A stretch of DNA of 64,000 nt. Origin: Periplaneta americana. Taxonomy: Eukaryota > Arthropoda > Insecta > Blattodea > Blattidae. Each line of letters opens with the position of its first letter. Within the stretch, counting starts at the first letter, position 1. The stretch covers positions 3,933,501 through 3,997,500 of the forward strand of contig NW_027185502.1 in the NCBI RefSeq assembly GCF_040183065.1, read 5' to 3'. This document shows, piece by piece, positions 23,954 to 35,324 of this stretch. The notes beneath the pieces were generated by a model, which saw only the letters and a program-made list of their open reading frames with translations, had not been told where the DNA came from and searched no databases. The position numbers and the translations under genes were made by a program.

Positions 23954-24175
23954 TGTATTACGAAGATTTCAGTTCAGAATTACACTGCCTTTTAGCTCGA
24001 CATGATACAACTGGCAAGCTGATGATGCTAGACGCTGCCACCCAGACCTCGAGCAGCGACCACTTCGAGGAATCCAGCAGACGGTACGCCGAGTGGGAGG
24101 AGGAAGTCAGGCTGGAGGAGCTGCAGCATCTGCAGAGAGTGGCGATTCGTCTTTTCGACTTCTCTATGTACTCAG
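23954..24175 (+). CDS. Candidate host exon, unknown protein
   Basis: This stretch is distinctly GC-richer than its surroundings and is open throughout in one frame. The peptide runs YYEDFSSELHCLLARHDTTG, then KLMMLDAATQTSSSDHFEES, then an acidic/basic helix (RRYAEWEEEVRLEELQHLQR) and VAIRLFDFSMYSG. It is preceded by a pyrimidine tract and an acceptor (TTCTCTTCATAG with a further CAG at 23951-23953), and ends at a strong donor, CTCAG/GTACAG, at 24175/24176. These features together suggest a genuine internal exon rather than transposon debris. The Glu/Arg/Gln-rich part looks helical or coiled-coil. I do not recognise the protein and no adjoining exon was found in the window. Confidence 0.45.
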
Positions 24176-24204
24176 GTACAGTAACTGTTTACATCCTGAA
24201 GTAG

Positions 24205-24760
24205 ATGCTCTTTCAGCTATGCACAAGCAGAATCCCAGAGCAGTGCAATCAACTAGTCGGCCACTATTGTTATTCCATTTCAACATGCTTGGGATGGGAA
24301 CATTTAAAGTAAAACTCAATTTAGGCCATGGCCCTTAAAATTAAAAATATTTGATTCTGATTTAGGCTACATTCATTCCCTTTACAAATGTGTACGGCAA
24401 ATAGCAAGCGCTGTAATAAAAATGGCTGATTTGTCGGCATTTCCAGCGCAAAGGATTGCGGTACTCTGGATATCCACATACTCTGTGAACAAGTTCAGGA
24501 GACTTGGATTCTTACTGGTAGGGAATAGGGCATTTATCCAGTGGATTCACTTGTTCAATTTGCCTTAGTTCATAGAACCTGTTCTTAAATGTTTGTAGTT
24601 AAAACAAATTAGGTTCTTGACATAAAAGGAAGAATATTAATTTAACATTTTAACACGAAATTATCTAGTTTTTTAATTTGACATTAAATATAATCGTGTC
24701 ATATTATTAAATTATTGTTCCTTATCCAAGTGTGCAGGCAGTCAAAACAGAAATACAAAA
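24205..24760. other. Unassigned sequence
   Basis: Contiguous with the candidate exon on its downstream side; could be intron. No other feature seen. Confidence 0.35.
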
Positions 24761-24970
24761 TCGACGGCCCAGCTTGAAAGGGAAACAACTCAAAATTTAA
24801 AGTTTAAAGAAAGCTGCATTTTGAAGCTTTATGTTGCTGTGAAGAATCAGAGGATCGTTTAACTTAATCCAAATTCAATTAATCATGTTTTATGTATGGT
24901 TGAAGCTTTAAACTTCATTTTCTCACAACTTTAAATTTTGAGTTGTTTCTCTTTAGAACTGGCCTGTCGA
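24761..24970. mobile_element. Palindromic MITE with ~50-bp inverted termini
   Basis: The left end (TCGACGGCCCAGCTTGAAAG, then GGAAACAACTCAAAATTTAA) and the right end (inverted: TCGACAGGCCAGTTCTAAAG, then AGAAACAACTCAAAATTTAA) form a long inverted repeat. The interior also pairs partly (AGCTTTAwAvTTC). There is no ORF. A target duplication was not resolved. Confidence 0.8.
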
Positions 24971-25160
24971 TATTACTAAGCTTGCAGGCTTGAGACTGAT
25001 CTGCAATTACTTTGGCAGCCGTCTACCAATATCCCTTTCTCTTTGAGTGCTAATATCGCATACACAATTATGAACCATAATTCATTATTCAAAAACATAA
25101 TTTAAATAAATAAATATATTTTCAGCTACAAAATACATTATTAAGCACATTAATAAGATA

Positions 25161-25396
25161 GGGTAAAGGTTGGTAAAATCGTGATATGAGTAATATCGTA
25201 ATAGTTGGTATGAGAATTTATTACAATTTTACTTATCGAGACAAAAATCTGTTTTTTTTTGACAATGTATTAAGGACAAGTTCATGGACAAGTTGCTGCA
25301 TCAAATCGGTCCTTCTCTCGCTCTGTAAAAGCATGATAAGCTATCAAACACAGTAGCACGATATTACTCCTATCACAATATTAACAAGATTTACCC
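25161..25396. mobile_element. 236-bp MITE with TA target
   Basis: Starts GGGTAAAGGTTGGTAAAATC and ends with its imperfect inverse ...AACAAGATTTACCC; both ends carry TGATAkGAGTAATATCGT. It is flanked on each side by TA (25159-25160, 25397-25398), consistent with a Tc1/mariner-type target. No coding content. Confidence 0.8.
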
Positions 25397-25399
25397 TAC

Positions 25400-26040
25400 T
25401 TCGTTTTCCTCTCTCCTACAATTTGTTATTCCATTTGAATGAAATATATTATTTCCTTCTTTTAAAGTATTGACAATTCATAGGGAATGGAATATTTCTC
25501 GAATTTTGGAAAAAAATATTTCTCAACATCTAATTACAGTAAATATACATTATTCAATTCATTTATGCCTGATTTGAATTCGTGAAACATCGCGAAATCC
25601 GTATCAAGTCGGGAATGCGATTTTTTAAGCAATTAGCGAATTATGTGCGCGAATTTTCAATTTTTAATTTTTTTTACTACAATCGATAATCGATAGCTGT
25701 TGCACAGATAAGGTCGATATTTATGGTCGCTAGTATTGCACATTCGATACTGAATCTATTTTAGTCAACGGTCAACGAGCTAGAAGGTTTTAATTCAAAT
25801 ACCTGGTCTAAACACACTCCTGACATCATATCTGATATATGTAGCGATGTGCTAGAATCGTATTGTGAGCATTGTGAGCCTGCTGAATGCCATATTATTT
25901 TGGACGTGTTGAGTGTGTTTGTTTTATTTGTTTATAGTGTCACACATAGGCGAAATAACATTATTGTGTTCCCGTGCAAGTGAGGCTACAAGAATGCTTA
26001 ATAATAAAATAGCTCCAATAGAGCTTTCCAGTATATAAGG
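25400..26040. other. Unassigned sequence
   Basis: AT-rich with no feature recognised apart from a short palindrome ATCGATAATCGAT at 25683. Confidence 0.4.
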
Positions 26041-26044
26041 CATA

Positions 26045-26350
26045 GGTTTTATTGCACAGACAAAAGTACAGTCATGTGTAAATTTTGTAATTGTGAGGTC
26101 TCGTGGGAAAGAAGAGATACTGTTGAGAAAGATTTGAAGTTGGTAAAACATGCATCGGCAATTAATTTTCGCAAGGAAGACGAACAATCTCTTGTGCTGA
26201 CTTCTATTGCCACTTGTTTTTGCAGTGTGCAAAACAAAAAGAAAAATTGCGAATATCTGGAAAAAAGTGTTGGAAAGACTTTATAAAAACGAACATACCA
26301 ATTTCCAAGCTCAAAAACGAACAATGTGAAAATACTGAAAAATTCAATTG
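26045..26350 (+). pseudogene. CGGBP1-like zinc-finger fragment of a hAT element
   Basis: The frame at 26074 starts MCKFCNCEVSWERRDTVEKD and continues LKLVKHASAI, matching the C-x2-C...H-x3-5-H finger found at the N-terminus of CGGBP1-like proteins and of related hAT transposases in insects. Further on, after a stop at 26283, a shifted frame gives FIKTNIPISKLKNEQ, equivalent to the FxKANIPIxKLxHP block of the family. The same family is represented more completely at 32342-34058, but the two copies are diverged. This is an isolated N-terminal relic. Confidence 0.6.
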
Positions 26351-26354
26351 AAAG

Positions 26355-27681
26355 CACCGATTTTCCCATTTGAAAATCCCACATTTTGCACTTTGAACTC
26401 AACAAAAAATTCCAGTCTCTAACGATTCAGAATGCTTTATGGTTGCTGGGTCGTTAGTAGTCAATAACATTTAAGCTGTGCTCATGTTTGAATCTAAATC
26501 CACACAGCAATCAAGTCTTCAAAAGGCTTGTTTTTTAAGATCTGATGCATGCGAGGTGAGAGACCACACTATACGAGCAATAGTGAGTGGTTTGTAAAGC
26601 TAAGAGGTGCGCGGTCAGAAGTGCGTTCCACCATGATTGTCTCAAATTCGGCAATCCTGAGTATGAGGCTTTTACATGAGGTGGGTCCTTCATCTTTCCA
26701 TGCAAGAAATGTTTATCATCAGAAAGATTGTCAAGGGGTGACAGTACAAAAGTTCATGTCAGTTCACATCATGTTTCAACCAAGCTATCACTGGTGAGAG
26801 AACAACAGGATGGAGTCTGCAATAGATCGCCTACCAAGAAAAATTTATCTTCTGAGAGAACACTAAGTCTGCCAGAGATACGTACATGATACCGAATCTC
26901 TTACAGTCCAACTAGAAACAGTAAGATTAAACATGCAAAATACATTTGATACTCTCAGTCAAGTACTTAGTTATGTCAATATTCTAGAATCTGACATAAG
27001 AGATCTAAAAGAGAACTCTTCACTTAAAAATTACATGTGTTTGCTAGTAGCTAACAGAAATTCCTCCAGTGTCTTGACATGGTAGTGTGATCCAAAAAAC
27101 CGAACTTTCAAAAATTCAAATTCCCACAAGGCTAATATTATGCATTAATGTGTAAAACAAGCACAAAAAATTTCATTAAAATATTACCATTTACAAGTTG
27201 CTCCAGAGGTGAGAAGTTTATAATGTGTAACATAGTGAAAGAAAAAAGTCAGAGCAGCTTTTGAAGGAGTAGAAAACTCTTATCAGTGTTTGGATAAAAG
27301 TTATAGAAGAAACTGTTTCTATTCATCTTCGTCAATGTCTCATTGTACTTTTGGAACAGGTTGATAGTGCGTTCTGTCGTGTCATTTACTACTTTCGTCT
27401 AAGAGGAGCAATCACGAAGTTCCATGAAAACCACTCTGTAGGAAGTCTGTGCAGGAAAGATTGAGATTTGTCTCTTCCTATTTCAGTCTTCAAATAAATA
27501 ACTGGTTCTCAATGTTATAGGATTCTCCAATTTCAGGTTTTCTAATTTAGCCATGTTCTGTAGTCATTGAGGAGTATCAGGTTTCTGTGGAGGCTGCAAG
27601 TTTGTTACTATATTTTCCTTTTTTGCTGGTTAAACGAATTGAGTCCGCAACAGACCACATTATTTAAAGCCTGTTTAGTAA

Positions 27682-27714
<33 letters not shown>

Positions 27715-27903
27715 GTGATGATTTTTCTTTTTCTCTGTGGTCACTTGGTCATCAAAAAGCAACTAGATGCTCAGAGAGAAACCAAAGATGTTGGCAAAAT
27801 GCCATAATAGCCTATAATTGTGCTTTCTTATCTACAGTTTGGTTGGGATATTTCTTATGGACAGTAAGAAGCTTGATATCATTATATGGACTTTGAATAC
27901 CAA
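26355..27903. other. Unassigned; includes a (GAT)n microsatellite
   Basis: A (GAT)n tract of about ten units lies at 27683-27713 and creates a poly-Asp frame. A stretch near 26900-27040 reads TESLTVQLETVRLNMQNTFD and could be a coiled coil, but it is bounded by stops. No gene is supported. Confidence 0.35.
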
Positions 27904-30900
27904 CAAATACTCTCTAACATTAATACTAGAAAGCTTTCCTGTTTAGCATTGCAAGCGGCGGCGAAAAGTAACAGTGCTGCCATCTAGCGGCTTGAAACGT
28001 TCGCACACTCCGTGCGTCGTGCTGGATTACGTGAGGAAAAGAGGAGAGGTGTGCATTTGATTTCAATAAGAAGCTGCAAAGCAATAAATAGTATACTTTA
28101 GAGTCACTTTGTTCATAACATTTTTAATTAATAACAAATTACAAAGTTATTAGAATAGAAATGAATTGATAAATTCTCATATTTTCAAATTTGATGAAAT
28201 TTAGTTGTGCATGACTTTAGCAGCTTTCATACATCGCTTGTTTTCTTTTTTAGCTGTTTGGTTGTCCATTTTATTTTTGATGTAACAATTTATTAACACA
28301 TTGAAATATTTGTCAATGAAGACATTGGCACAGTCACTGCAAATGGACATGTTAACAGGGAGCACTACCATTTTAACTAGTTCTTTTTTTACACCAATTC
28401 TAGTTTTATAAATAACATGATCAGTTTCTTTGAAAACATCAGAACACAATTGGCTGAGCATTAGAGAAACATCATTAGGAAAAAATTTTTGAATCTTTAC
28501 AGTATTTTTTATTTGCGATGTGCGTTGTTACGTCATTGTTGGGGTTTTCTTTACAAGATAAATTTCTTCGACAAATTTCGTGATTTATTCTGCTACACAC
28601 CCAACCTGCAACATAAGCTCTTGCATTTTCTTGCAACACGGTTTCTTCATTTGTATGCTGTACATTTTTGTCATCAACAGTTACATCCAAATCGGAGACA
28701 TCTGTAATGCCTGGACTGCAAAAATTCAATTTAGCTGCCTCGATATCTCCTTTCTTGAGTAAGAAAGAACAAACGTCAGCTTCACAGTTGCTTGTTTCAG
28801 GAGGACTTAGGAATTGATTCATCATGATTGCCCGAATTGTAGCTCTAAACTTCGAGCAGTCTGGAGTTACGTTGTTTCCACCTTTAGATCGAATAATAGA
28901 AAAGAGATTTTCTATGCAGTCTTGTGTTAATCTTCTTGTTATTAAAAATTTAAATCCATAATTATAATGCAATTCTTTCCATAGCAGTTTTAAAGATTGT
29001 AAATTTTCTAGCCAGCCATTTATACATTTTGGGTTCATTTTCCTGTTGCTTATTACCTGGATATTTCTAAATGTTTTTTTCTATTTCATTAAAAAAATTC
29101 CAGTGTGTGGAATTTTCACTTAGTGGCCTATTTAAGGCTTTACTAGTTTGGAAACTAGAAGAGTTAAAACAATCAAAAGCTTTATCCATGAACAGGATGA
29201 AGTCTGCAGTAGGTTGAGCCTCCTCTGGTAACTGTTTGAATTTTATGAGTGTTGCCATAGCTTTTCCTACAGAATGACTTAATAACTGTGTAGCAAGGCA
29301 CACTCGCATCAGTGTGAATGGCGGTAGATTCAAGTGATTAAGTTTTACTTTAGGACAAAGTCGGGGATTCATATCTTTATCTATAAAATAAAGTTTTTCT
29401 AGGTATTCCCACTTAATTAATTTATCAAATAGCTTAAAATTATAATGTTTTAAATTATTCCTTACGCTCTTAATCAAATGTGGTGTATCATGAAACAAAT
29501 AAATTTTTTTCACCATCGTGTTCAAAATAAGGCTGTACTTCATTACATCCAAGCAGTCTTCTCAATTTAGTGTTGTTTGATCCTTGGTCTGAAACAATCG
29601 CTTTAGGGATAAACCCGTATCTTTTATTTCATTTATTTCATTTCAAGCAGATGTGATTTTAAAATCTCTGCAGGCATGGCATCTTTCGATAGAAAATAAC
29701 CAATGGTTTGCTTAAAATTTTTACACATTCCTCGAATCATAAAAACCATTGCTTGGTTTGCAAGTGGTACCTCTGAATCTTTTACGTTAGATGGAGATTG
29801 TTGGTTAGGGCTGTGTATACCCAATTCAATGAATCCCTCAAAAATGTCCACTTTAGCATTGTACGTTATATTTTCCTTCAAATACATTTCATCTACAGCA
29901 AGTGTTACTACCTTTTCATTTAGTGGCAGCATTCCAGACTTTACTTTTAATAATTGTAAAATGGTGGGATTTATACCGGGGCCTTTACCAAATCCATGAA
30001 GCCAATTTCGGAGAGATCTGACTGTTAGCAAACACAATTTTCTCCTTAAAAATCTGTAGCCCTGAGGTGAGCAATAATGGAGTGCCAATGCAAAACTTTT
30101 ATCGTAACTGGAATACCGCCTTCCCAATTTTTTCTTTCTTTTTAAGCGCACTTGCGACATAATGAATTCATCATTAGAAACAATTTTGATTAAATCAGTA
30201 TTTGAACTGGTTGTCTTCAGAGCTCTCACTTCCACCCGAAGGGATGAAATAATTTTTTTGTGTTTAGATACCAACTTTTGAGCTGCAATCAATTTCTTAG
30301 AAAGTGTCTTTATCAGAAGATTTTGAGCCATCTTTGACCTTTTAGGATTTCTTGCATCTTAAAAAATAAACAGGGACTTAATTTAGTGAAATATTAATAA
30401 CGTCTTGAAAGTCTAGGGCTAGGTAAATAATATTTTGCGAATAACTAACTGAATCAATTTTTATGAGAAAACATGAGTTCACACACTTTCTTCACAAAAT
30501 CAATAATTCGTATTTTTATGTTACGTATACAATATGCGTCTATTTAGTTTGAAAAAGTCATGACTTTCTATATTTTATATGGAGAAACTATAAAGAAATT
30601 GTGTTTGGTATGATGGAAGTAAAGTAGTTTTATGCAGTTTAATAACTGATTCACTTAGCACAGAGAACATGTTATTGCTAATGTACTATCTGATTATGAC
30701 GTACCTGGTAGAGGACTATCGTCATTTCTGTCTGGAATCGGAGAACCTGTCACCTCCTCGATGGAAGGTCTAATGCGTTTCTTTGGGGACCTTCGTGGTT
30801 CTTTCATTGTACTTTGACCCATATTTTCGGAAGAAGGAGTTGTTAAATTCACTGAAGGAATAGCTGTTCTCTTCAGACTGTTATTAAAAAAAATATATGA

Positions 30901-31141
30901 AAAATTAACAGGTCTATGACTCATTTGAAACTTCGGTACTTTTCCAATTACACCTTATTTTTACTTACTCCTGACTTTTCAAATTAGAGTTATTGAAGTC
31001 CGATAATCTAAAGTGATCTGAACATATTATGTGATTTTTGTACAGATACTCTGTTCCTCTAGTTTTAAACGTTTCGTCTAGGTCCTGTCTTTTACATTTA
31101 TTTACCCATATGGCACATCTATAAGACAAAAACAAATAACA

Positions 31142-31177
<36 letters not shown>

Positions 31178-31192
31178 TGATGATGATGATGG
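31142..31192. repeat. (AAT)n/(GAT)n microsatellite in P-element intron 1
   Basis: About twelve AAT units followed by several ATG units, within the intron between exons 1 and 2 of the THAP gene. Confidence 0.95.
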
Positions 31193-31274
31193 TGAGGACA
31201 CGAGACCTGTCATGTGAATCGTGCGAGTGGGGAAAGAATGAGCTAACAGAAAGAGAGTTTGTTTCATGATTAAA

Positions 31275-31400
31275 ATTATACGAATCTACTGACACGAAAG
31301 TTCATCTCAGACTAATTATCTTCCTTCTCCATACCTATTGGTGAGAGCCGCAACACATGATAAGGTCACAGAACAAGTTATCTTCTGACTCTACTGTAAT
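31275..31400 (-). repeat. LINE 3' UTR relic inside P-element intron 1
   Basis: This segment aligns with 16305-16430, the 3' UTR of the RNase H LINE, at roughly 75% identity: TTCATCTCAGACTAA, CATACCTATTGGTGA and CACATGATAAGGTC are shared. Only the tail is present, so it is a strongly 5'-truncated insertion. Its orientation relative to the LINE is the same (minus). Confidence 0.7.
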
Positions 31401-32013
31401 AATCATCATCATCCTGTGGCAGAAAAGTAATAGACTACTTGTATTTACATGACCACTCACTCACCTACTCACTTCGGAAATCTGAAGAACGATCTAGCAT
31501 CTTTTTGCCAAGCGTAGTTTTTACAGAAGAACACAGAACAAACAATTCCACTTTTCTCTGACATTTTGTGGAACAGCCATGAGAATAATCCTTACGACTT
31601 ACACCACGTGTTGAAGTACAAAACTCTTGTTAGATGCAGTTTACCGCTCTACGTGCCACGTTATCCTCACTGTCAACATTCCCTGCCACTAGATAGCACT
31701 GATGAGTCATTCGCCTCTCTTATCGTGAACTTTCCAGTATTAATGTTAGAGAGTATTTGATACCAATAGATGCTTTGTTCCACTCTCTAATGTTATCTAG
31801 TGTCTCAGTAATGGCTCCAGCTACAAATACTGCTGCACAATCTGGAAGACTGACTCTATTCAAGGCACTGACTACTTTAGGTGACTGGAATATGGTTTTA
31901 GGGACACTAGGTGGTGAGGAGGAACATCTGAAGCGGGTAATAATGTTGAAAATCAAGATAATGGTTCAGACAGTCGATATGCATTCTCGCTATCAGATGC
32001 ACTAGGTGATTAA

Positions 32014-34859
32014 TAGACATCGGATTTTTAGGCACTAAAAATTGCAGTTTTAGGCGCCTAAAATAAGCTCAAAATTTGTAAAATTAGGCTCTATATTAAT
32101 GAAAATAGGCATTTTAGGCACATCAAGGTATCATACTTTTTCTTTCACTGAAATTTTTAGTTATACACTAAAATACGCACAAAAAAGTATGTTTAAACAT
32201 TAAAAAAGAATACTATATTATATTTATAAACAGAGCTGTACAAATTTAATATATTGAAACTAATGAAATAATGATTATGGATATCAAGATTACTCATTTT
32301 AAGTTATTGAAATTCAGTTCCATGCTCAGACTTTATTATAATTATCTGCACAGAATTTTTTCTAAATTCCCCACAGTTAACCTTTGCCTTTTGTCACTGA
32401 GAATCATTTTGAAAGCAGAAAAACTTCTTTCAACCGAAACTGATGTGAGAGGCGCAAATTTTAAATTAGGTACAATAGAAACATCAATACTTACTGGAAC
32501 ATTTACACTTTCCCCCGATATCACTCTTGATACTTCTTCCAACAATGAAAATCCTACATTCTTATTTAATACGTTATCCCACTTATTTTTAACTTTTTTT
32601 CCCAGTTTCGCCCAAAACAGAATGTATGTTCACTTGAGCTTCCTTTACTATTGCTATTTGGCTACAAAGAGATTGTTTTCCACGTTCTAATTGTTCAATG
32701 CTTGCAGGTATGAAAGAAAAGTTTGATGTTATGTAGGCAATATCGTTTTTCACTCGTGAGTCATTCAGACAATCTTTCACTGCTTTCACACACGCTGCAC
32801 TATCAGTTTCAGGTAATTTATCAATAACTGTGACCACTTCTTTAAAATACTTAGAATAATACACCACTGACTGAATCCAGGTTCCCTATCGTGTAACAAC
32901 CGGCTGAGGTGGGAGTGGGATATCTGGAAAGTTTTCTCTGAATATTGAAATCCTGGATGGGGCTTTACAAAAACATTTTTTTTTTTTTGTGTTAGAAATA
33001 AACGAATTGACAAGAGGAAATTCATTCCGGATTGTTTCAGAAACCCTGTGAAGGCCATGTGCTAGACAGGTTACATGCGTGAGGTTAGGATAAAATGTTT
33101 TAAGAAGTGGAGCTGCAGCAACCATGTATGAGGCAGCATCAGTACAAAACAACAGAACTTTAGAATCGTCTATATTACCTGAGTATAAAGACTGTAGGCC
33201 TTTATTTACAAAATAAGCAATGGCTTGGCTATTCACTTTCGAAAGTTCCTCAACACATACGAGGTGTGGAATCAAAGGTCCATCAGGACTAAGTTTTCCT
33301 ACTACCATATTTGCTATATACCTATTCATAGGATCTGAGGTTTCATCCACAGAGACCCATATGTAAGAATCACCTATATCCTCCCGAATGGAAGCTAAAG
33401 TTTCATTGTATATTCTGTCTAAGTAATTTTTTCTTAGGGTCGACTCAGATGGGATATTTTGTTTGCAGTATTTTTGTAAAAACTGTCTTAAAACCGGATT
33501 TTCAATTGCATTCCAGGGAATGTTAGCAGCAACAAACGCTCTGGTTAAATCAGCATAGAAATTGCTGCTGAGATTGGATGAAGTAGGCTGTGTTAGTAAA
33601 GTTTGTTGCAGTTGATTTTTCTGCTGAGCTTTAGCCTTATGAGCCGCTCCTTGCACATGCTGCTTTAGGTGACACTTCTTTTCTTGCGAAATCTAAAAAT
33701 GTAAAGTAAACTGAATTAAAATAAAATCCTAATTGTTGCATTGCCGTATTTCTATCACAAAGTTAGTGGGTTCGAACAATCAAAATTTTAATGACCTACA
33801 AATACTTTAACTATCGGAATTTAAAAGGTTAAAGTGTAGTGGTCTTAAAAAGAATTATACCTCAGGATAGCTCAGTCAATGTATAAATATTATAGGCCTA
33901 CTCATTAAAATTAATAGAATTTATATATTTCAACTATTGTTACATACCTGTTTGCTACAAATCTTACAGAATATTATTTTTCCATCATAAGTGAATTCTG
34001 AATATTCTTTTAGCCATTGCCGGATCAATGTAGATTTTGCACTTGTATTTTTCGGCATTATCGCGTTAAACTTCACAGGAAAACGTCCTACCGCTCAAAA
34101 CTTCTCAACACAAATAAGTTGAGGGAAAGAGCAACTGTTAACGAGCATTCAAATGAACCGTTGTTATTGAGATTCAATTGGACAAAAATACAAAGTTCCA
34201 CTTATTGTTGCATTTCCTGGTAGTGTTAACACTAGGAGGGCCATTCTTTTAAATATTTTGTAACGGTTTACCCTACTAATTCGCAGTTTTACGACTTTTC
34301 ATAAATATTTCAAAAACACTCTTTCTCCAAAAATTGTGATTTTATGACACTCTGAAGGGCAGTACAGCTAATCAGTTTCAGACCGAAAACAGTCATTTTT
34401 ATAGTATAGTATATCTCTGAATCGGTAGCAGCACATATTGTGATTGTTGCCTGCTTCAAAACTAAGATTGGTTCTTTGTCGGCATTTATGCCTCCAAACA
34501 TGTTAAATTCGGTGAAATCTATTGCGAGTGTAGTGAGATTCAAAACATTTTGTTTCCTTTATCAATGGTTTCATGGCCGGTGTGAAGCAAACTTTCCACT
34601 TTTTAAATGCCTTAAATTTCGCAGTGAATGCATGTATAAATTATAAAAAGTAAGAGTAAAATGCGAAACTTTACAGTGAGTTAGGCATTTTTAGGCGAAT
34701 ATTAACCAATTAGGCTCTAATAACCGTTTTAGGGCATTTTAGGGCACTATAAAACTCTTTGAATACCTTTCAATTTCCATGAAACACAAATATTAATAAT
34801 TATTTTTACTTTTCTCCTAAAGAAACAAAATAGGCATTTGCCCTAGAATCCGATGTCTG
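32014..34859 (-). mobile_element. hAT element (CGGBP1-like family), 2846 bp
   Basis: Left end TAGACATCGGATTTT and right end AGAATCCGATGTCTG are inverted repeats (CAGACATCGGATTCT at the right, first base mutated at the left). Both flanks are GTGATTAA (32006-32013 and 34860-34867), a perfect 8-bp hAT duplication. Both ends are filled with short TTTTAGGC(A/G) motifs: about five in the first 110 bp and about six in the last 190 bp. Inside is a two-exon minus-strand transposase gene. Confidence 0.95.
32342..34058 (-). pseudogene. hAT transposase with CGGBP1-like zinc finger, two exons, nearly intact
   Basis: Exon 1 (34058-33948) encodes MPKNTSAKSTLIRQWLKEYS and FCKICSKQ; a CAG/GTATGT donor follows. 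Exon 2 starts at 33692 after a TTTTTAG acceptor with ISQEKKCHLKQHVQGAAH, so the finger (C-x2-C...H-x3/4-H) is split by the intron. The ANIPWNAIENPVLRQFLQKY block is the usual CGGBP1/hAT linker. Catalytic-region residues are visible in YIWVSVDETSDPMNRY (first Asp), LLFCTDAASYM (second Asp) and the C-terminal SVSVERSFSAFKMIL (Glu and dimerisation). Lesions are few: a TAG replaces the TGG Trp codon in VVTRWGTW at 32886-32888, and one base is gained or lost in the A-run near 32578. An internal T-run at 32978-32991 (Lys-rich in translation) may also be shifted. The gene is otherwise open, implying recent inactivation. Confidence 0.9.
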
Positions 34860-34923
34860 GTGATTAACATGATGAAGAGGGTCGGTTGCTCTTCCTTTCA
34901 TGGATATAAATTCACTTCTTCAT

Positions 34924-35320
34924 GTCCACCGAGTTGGCGCTGTGATAATGCGTCTGCCTTCAGACTAGCCGGCTCAGGTTCGATTCTCGACAGGGTCAGA
35001 AATTTTCATGTAAGATTTCTACCTCGGGACTACGAGAGATGGTGGTGCACAACTTTTACTCACTAAATTGTGCACCAGTATGCTTGAATTAAATCCCAAA
35101 TCTGTCCACGTGCATATGAAAAGAAGGCATATGTCACTGTTGATAGTGATTCATCCATAGGATGGGGACATTAAGCCTGGTGGTCCCCTGGGTGCTATTC
35201 AACAGGAGTAGGCTACGTGCCGGCACCGGGTTTCTCCCTTTCTTTCTTCCTCACCTTTGTCATCGTCCTCATCATTTCCTACACTACACTTACACATATA
35301 CTCACTCTAATACACGACAT
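34924..35320 (+). repeat. tRNA-derived SINE
   Basis: The head reads CCACCGAGTTGGCGCTGTGA, then TCTGCCTTCAGACTAG and GGTTCGATTCTCG. These are A-box-like and B-box (GGTTCGATTC) pol III promoter elements with a tRNA-like spacing. The body continues GATGGGGACATTAAGCCTGG, GGTGCTATTCAACAGGAGTA and a C/T-rich tail. I recall this family as abundant in cockroach sequence. It begins about 57 bp right of the hAT insertion site. Confidence 0.7.
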
Positions 35321-35324
35321 AACT

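Larger units (their letters stand above)
28201..31564 (-). pseudogene. THAP-domain P-element-type transposase (THAP9-like), four exons, frameshifted
   Basis: Exon 1 (31564-31473) starts MSEKSGIVCSVFFCKNYAWQ and ends in FFRFPK, the first half of a C2CH THAP DNA-binding finger. A GTGAGT donor joins to exon 2 (31118-30969), CAIWVNKCKRQDLDETFK and HIICSDHF, completing the finger. Exon 3 (30877-30705) is a Ser/Pro/Arg-rich linker; the join to exon 4 at 30357 keeps frame. Exon 4 carries a helical region, then the RNase H-like core: VTLAVDEMYLK with the first Asp, VSDQGSNNTKLRRLLG with the second Asp (about 29590), and QDCIENLFSIIRSKGG with the catalytic Glu (about 28920). It ends with NARAYVAGWVCSRI and a CxxC pair. 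Lesions: shifts around 29633-29615, an extra A in an A-run near 29520, and stops at 29067-29050 and near 28470. The protein would excise and insert the element using GTP in known relatives; this copy is dead. Confidence 0.9.
27904..31759 (-). mobile_element. P-superfamily element, near full length (3856 bp)
   Basis: The ends are 30-bp inverted repeats with one mismatch, beginning CAAATACTCTCTAACATTAA at both termini. The flanks are a 7-bp direct repeat ATACCAA (27897-27903 and 31760-31766); P elements usually give 8 bp. A second, subterminal inverted pair, TGCCATCTAGCGGC at 27992 and GCCACTAGATAGCA at 31684-31697, lies about 90 bp inside the left and 60 bp inside the right end. Between the ends is one minus-strand gene with a THAP domain and P-type transposase. 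Intron 1 contains an (AAT)n tract and a LINE 3' relic. Confidence 0.93.

Noticed and set aside
27567..27896. 109-codon frame with poly-Asp
   Set aside because: The Asp run is a (GAT)n microsatellite and the remainder has no domain.
30965..31267. Poly-Tyr frame as a separate protein
   Set aside because: The Tyr run is the intronic (AAT)n tract; only the distal part is THAP exon 2.
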